A stretch of DNA of 64,000 bases from an uncultured Clostridia bacterium (GTDB lineage: Bacteria > Bacillota > Clostridia > Oscillospirales > Oscillospiraceae): NCBI GenBank assembly GCA_945876285.1, contig CAMCNO010000006.1:19351-83350 (forward strand), written 5' to 3'. The translations under genes and the position numbers were made by a program. Within the stretch, counting starts at the first letter, position 1; each line of letters begins with the position of its first letter. Positions 61,164-64,000 of the stretch are shown piece after piece. A model generated the notes under the pieces. The model did not search any database. It saw only the letters and a list, made by a program, of their open reading frames with translations, and had not been told where the DNA came from.

Positions 61164-62201
61164 TTACGCCCGGACGGCCCACCGCAGCTTGGTGGATTTG
61201 GCCCGTGGATTGCGGAAACACTCCTCCGCCGACGGCCGGGTGACGTCCTCGGAAATTTCGCTGTAAATGCCCTGGCGCAGGTGCTGCTTGAAGGCCTTCT
61301 TCACCAGCCGGTCCTCGCCGGAGTGGAAGGTGAGGATAGCCGCCCGTCCGCCGGGCCTCAAGACCGTGGGCAGCTTGTCCAGGAACGTGTACAGCACCTC
61401 AAACTCGCTGTTCACATCGATGCGCAGCGCCTGGAAGGTCCGCTGGCAGGATTTTTTCACCGCCTCCTTCCGCTCGGCAGGCGGCAGGAAGGAGAGGGCG
61501 CCCTCGATGATGGAGGCCAGCTGCTTCGTGGTATCCACGCTGCCGCCCCGCTGGTACGCCCGCATGACGGCTTTTGCAATGCGGTCGGCGTAGGGCTCGT
61601 CAGAGTTCTCCACCAGCATGGCGGCAAGCTCCTCCTCGTCCAGCTCCCTCAGCCGCTCCGCGGCGGAGACGCCGGAAGTAGGGTCCAGCCGCAGGTCCAG
61701 AGGGCCGTCGTATTTAAAGGTAAAGCCCCGCTCCGGATCGTCGATCTGCATGGAGGAGACGCCCAGGTCCGCCAGCACGAAATCAAATTTCACGCCGGGA
61801 GCCACCTGGTCGATTTGGGCGAAGTTCATCCGCCGGATGGTGAGAATATCAGGGCCGTAGCCCGCGGCCTCCAGCCGGGCCCGGGTCTTTTCAGACTCGA
61901 TGGGGTCTACATCCGTGGCGTACAGATGACCCTGCCCCTCCAGCTTTTCCAGCATCTTCCGGGTGTGGCCGCCGTAGCCCAGGGTGGCGTCGTAGCCCAC
62001 TTGCCCCGGCTGGATGTCCAGTACTTCCAGAATTTCATTCACCATAATGGGGATGTGGGTCCCGGCAGGCGTTTTACCGCTTTGGATGATTTTCTCCACA
62101 TCCGCCTGATACTTTTCCGGATTCAGTTCCTTGTATTTTTCCCGGAAATTCCGGGGATGGGTGCCCTTGTAGCGGACGCGCCGTTTATGCTCCTGTTCCA
62201 T
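61164..62201 (-). CDS. rsmH: RsmH, 16S rRNA (cytosine-1402-N4)-methyltransferase family
   Basis: The 345-residue protein has HIPIMVNEILEVLDI, the SAM loop DATLGYGGHTRKML, YATDVDP, FVLADLGVSSMQID, RGFTFKYDGPLDLRLD, FQALRIDVNSE and AILTFHSGEDRLVK, all RsmH hallmarks. An extra N-terminal stretch of about 48 basic residues precedes the usual start. It is not in a division and cell-wall (dcw) cluster, so it may be a second RsmH-like paralogue rather than the standard mraW; substrate identity is therefore less sure than family. AAAAGGAGA precedes the ATG. Confidence 0.88.
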   Translation of the reverse strand: MEQEHKRRVRYKGTHPRNFREKYKELNPEKYQADVEKIIQSGKTPAGTHIPIMVNEILEVLDIQPGQVGYDATLGYGGHTRKMLEKLEGQGHLYATDVDPIESEKTRARLEAAGYGPDILTIRRMNFAQIDQVAPGVKFDFVLADLGVSSMQIDDPERGFTFKYDGPLDLRLDPTSGVSAAERLRELDEEELAAMLVENSDEPYADRIAKAVMRAYQRGGSVDTTKQLASIIEGALSFLPPAERKEAVKKSCQRTFQALRIDVNSEFEVLYTFLDKLPTVLRPGGRAAILTFHSGEDRLVKKAFKQHLRQGIYSEISEDVTRPSAEECFRNPRAKSTKLRWAVRA

Positions 62202-62230
62202 GGGACGATCTCCTTTTCAAAGCTGGAAAC

Positions 62231-63202
62231 TCACTGCACCTGGGCATGAATGGCCTCCACCTGGGGGCGGATGGTCAGAAAGACTTCCGCCAGCAGGGGG
62301 TCAAAGTCCTGCCCTGCGCCCTGGCGGATGATGTCAAAGCACTGGTTCATGGGCATGGCGGCCCGGTAACAGCGGTTTTCGGAGACGGCGTCAAACACGT
62401 CCGCAATGGCCATGATACGGGCGCAGAGGGGGATCTCCTCGCCCTTCAGCCCGGAGGGATACCCCTTGCCGTTCCACTTCTCATGGTGGTGCAGGGCCAT
62501 GTTGTAGGCCATGTCCAGGTACTGCGCGTTTCCGACGTGGCCAAAGGTGCTTTGGATGATCTCACCGCCGCTGACGGTGTGGTGCTTGATGACCTCGAAT
62601 TCCTCCTCCGTCAGCCGCCCCGGCTTCTGCAGGACACTGTCCGGCACGGAGATTTTTCCAATGTCGTGCATGGGGGCGGCCATCATCAGGTTTTCCAGAT
62701 AGTCCTTTGTCAGGACATCCCGGAAATGACCACGGTCCCGCAAAGCCTTTGCCAGTACCTCCACATAGGCGGTGGTGCGGCGGACGTGGCCGCCGGTGCT
62801 GCCGTCCTTGCCTTCGATCAGGACGGCGAAGCCCATCACCATCTCCCGGTGGTAGTGGGAGAGCTGCCGCAGGGCGGGATTCTCCTGGTTCAGGTATACG
62901 CCCAGAATAAAAATGGTCACGCCCAGGCTGGTCACCAGAGCGTCCGGCACCATCATCTGGTACCCGCTGACCAACAGCATCGCCAGCAGATAGGTGAAAA
63001 TGCTGACCCGCTTGTGGCTCTCCATATAGCGCAAGCGGTGGAAAAACACCACAAAAGTGAGGATGATATAGATGCCCACCATGATGAAGCAGGCGTAGAC
63101 CGACACACCCATGGAGTAGTTGGACAGCGGCGCCGTCCGGTATTCCAGAGAGCCAATGTTTAACAGTACCATGGCGATGCTGACGGCGTAGGGGGCTACC
63201 AT
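62231..63202 (-). pseudogene. HD-GYP c-di-GMP phosphodiesterase, 5'-truncated by a TnpB element
   Basis: The frame encodes four or more membrane helices (residues about 1-105) and an HD-GYP domain with HVRRTTAYVEV, MAAPMHDIGKISVPDSVLQKPG, HHHEKWNGKGYPSGLKG and ADVFDAVSENRCYR, all metal ligands being present. Its apparent ATG (63200-63202) is formed by the last two bases of the TnpB element plus one host base, and the next upstream codons include a stop. The real N-terminus therefore lies beyond the element. GGGGAG from the element's end lies six bases before the new ATG, so a shortened but catalytic 323-residue protein could still be made. Confidence 0.8.
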
Positions 63203-63340
63203 TGACGCTCCCCACGGCTAAAGCCGGGGGATTCATGGTTCGTCGACAACAACCTCCGAGACATGGAAGCCTCCGAGGAATTACATCATTTCCCCATGCG
63301 TTACGTTCGGGTCCGCCCGACCCTACGGTAGAAACTCAGC
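63203..63340 (-). ncRNA. Predicted omega RNA of TnpB copy 2
   Basis: The region matches that of copy 1 between the tnpB stop and the right end. Its guide would be the adjoining HD-GYP coding bases, about 63181-63200 on the minus strand. Confidence 0.55.
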
Positions 63341-64000
63341 TTACACCGAGAGAAGCCTTAATCCTTCGTTATGGATATTGATGGCGGCATTGACATCTCT
63401 GTCGTGGTAGGCACCACAATGCGGGCATACCCACGAGCGCACAGAAAGGTCCTTCACCTCAGGGGTCTTTTCTCCGCAGCAAGAGCAAATCCGACTCGAA
63501 GGAAAGAACTTCCCGACAGTGACGACTACCTTTCCGTGGCGCTCCGCCTTATAGGAGAGCTGCCAGAGGAATTCACCCCATGCGGCGTCCCCGATGCTCT
63601 TTGCCAGCTTATGATTTTTCATCATATTCTTGGCAGAGAGGCTTTCCACGCAGATGATGTCATTCTCCCGCACAATTTGGGTAGAGAGCTTTTGCTGGTT
63701 GTCCCGTCTCATGTTAGCGATATGCTCCTGAAGACGGGCGACCCGCAGGCGAGCCTTCTCACGATTCCTGCTTCCCTTTTGCTTTCGGGAAAGCTGCCGC
63801 TGAAGGCGAGCTAGCTTCTTCTCACATTGGGCGAGGTACTTGGGGTTTGCATATTTATCTCCATTGCTGGTGACGACGAAATCTTTGATGCCGAGGTCCA
63901 AACCGACGGATGCTCCTGTGGACTCCCAGAGTTTCTCAGGGACATCCTTACAGTGGATGGATACAAAGTATTTACCACTGGGTTCTCTGGTTATGGTAGC
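63341..64000 (-). CDS. tnpB: RNA-guided endonuclease TnpB, copy 2 (N-terminus outside window)
   Basis: The frame is open to the window edge, giving the last 219 residues. RuvC-I (GLDLGIKDF), RuvC-II ([10 protein letters not shown]), RuvC-III ([10 protein letters not shown]) and the zinc finger (CSCCG, CPHCG) are all intact. It differs from copy 1 by a handful of substitutions, such as FLWQLS for FLRQLS and SSRICS for SSQICS. Nothing in the visible part is broken. Confidence 0.9.
   Translation of the reverse strand, partial: ATITREPSGKYFVSIHCKDVPEKLWESTGASVGLDLGIKDFVVTSNGDKYANPKYLAQCEKKLARLQRQLSRKQKGSRNREKARLRVARLQEHIANMRRDNQQKLSTQIVRENDIICVESLSAKNMMKNHKLAKSIGDAAWGEFLWQLSYKAERHGKVVVTVGKFFPSSRICSCCGEKTPEVKDLSVRSWVCPHCGAYHDRDVNAAINIHNEGLRLLSV

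Larger units (their letters stand above)
63201..64000 (-). mobile_element. TnpB-only element, copy 2 (continues past window end)
   Basis: Starting at ATTGACG (63201), the sequence is nearly identical to copy 1 at 7.6 kb, including the right-end hairpin at 63210-63230. The left end lies outside the window. It is inserted in the same orientation as the HD-GYP gene it interrupts. The two copies are direct or inverted relative to genes but share the minus strand, so recombination between them would delete about 55 kb. Confidence 0.88.

Noticed and set aside
1..64000. tRNA or rRNA genes
   Set aside because: No cloverleaf with the expected conserved arms and no rRNA-like stretch was noticed by eye. 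A covariance search was not possible, so an isolated tRNA could have been missed.

Overview
The window looks like the chromosome of a fairly GC-rich, Gram-positive anaerobe of the class Clostridia, most likely an Oscillospirales/Oscillospiraceae-type gut bacterium. This is inferred from S-layer-homology (SLH) surface proteins, lipoprotein-type substrate-binding proteins, families common in Clostridia (DUF4317, DUF3842), a Gram-positive-type Pel cluster, candidate Spo0A boxes and clean Shine-Dalgarno sequences. I could run no database search, so names rest on motif and family recognition.

Layout. 0-6.6 kb: the end of a hybrid histidine kinase, a large Thr-rich SLH surface protein behind three candidate Spo0A boxes, and a ZIP metal transporter with a DtxR/MntR-like operator. 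6.7-9.0 kb: a sugar-phosphate isomerase-like protein and an intact TnpB-only transposon. 9.1-15.6 kb: a seven-gene operon combining nickel-pincer cofactor synthesis (larE, larB, larC), an FmdE-like protein and a FecCD-type metal ABC importer, behind a promoter and a leader that looks like a transcription attenuator. 15.7-21.3 kb: DUF3842, a large 7TM/PAS/HD-GYP/GGDEF protein and a histidine-kinase fragment lacking both ends. 21.4-23.9 kb: a divergent M20 peptidase and aminotransferase. 24-28.8 kb: a tripartite tricarboxylate transporter operon (tctC-tctB-tctA) split by an IscB element. 29-34 kb: DUF4317, a DUF255 (YyaL-like) gene with an in-frame amber codon, and a siroheme nitrite/sulfite reductase.

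34-54.8 kb is the most coherent system. It is an eleven-gene minus-strand operon for a Pel-like exopolysaccharide: an HD-GYP c-di-GMP phosphodiesterase, PelD-like (fused to an SDR domain), PelE-like, PelA-like deacetylase, PelF, PelG, two CotH-kinase lipoproteins, a VTC-domain protein, DUF4956 and DUF4832. It is preceded by what reads as a class I c-di-GMP (GEMM) riboswitch with its own terminator. A convergent gene encodes a 1545-residue SLH protein that also carries a CotH domain. c-di-GMP would thus act twice, on the leader RNA and on the PelD I-site, while the first gene could degrade it.

55-64 kb: a short housekeeping operon (NIF3-like domain, phosphodiesterase, YaaA, small acidic protein, aldose epimerase), a complete IS605-type element (tnpA plus a TnpB with a non-canonical RuvC-II) next to a decapitated class III aminotransferase, MazG-like, RsmH, and an HD-GYP gene cut by a second copy of the 7.6 kb TnpB element, which runs off the window. 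The window therefore carries four IS200/IS605-superfamily elements encoding three lineages of RNA-guided nuclease. I saw no rRNA, tRNA or CRISPR array.
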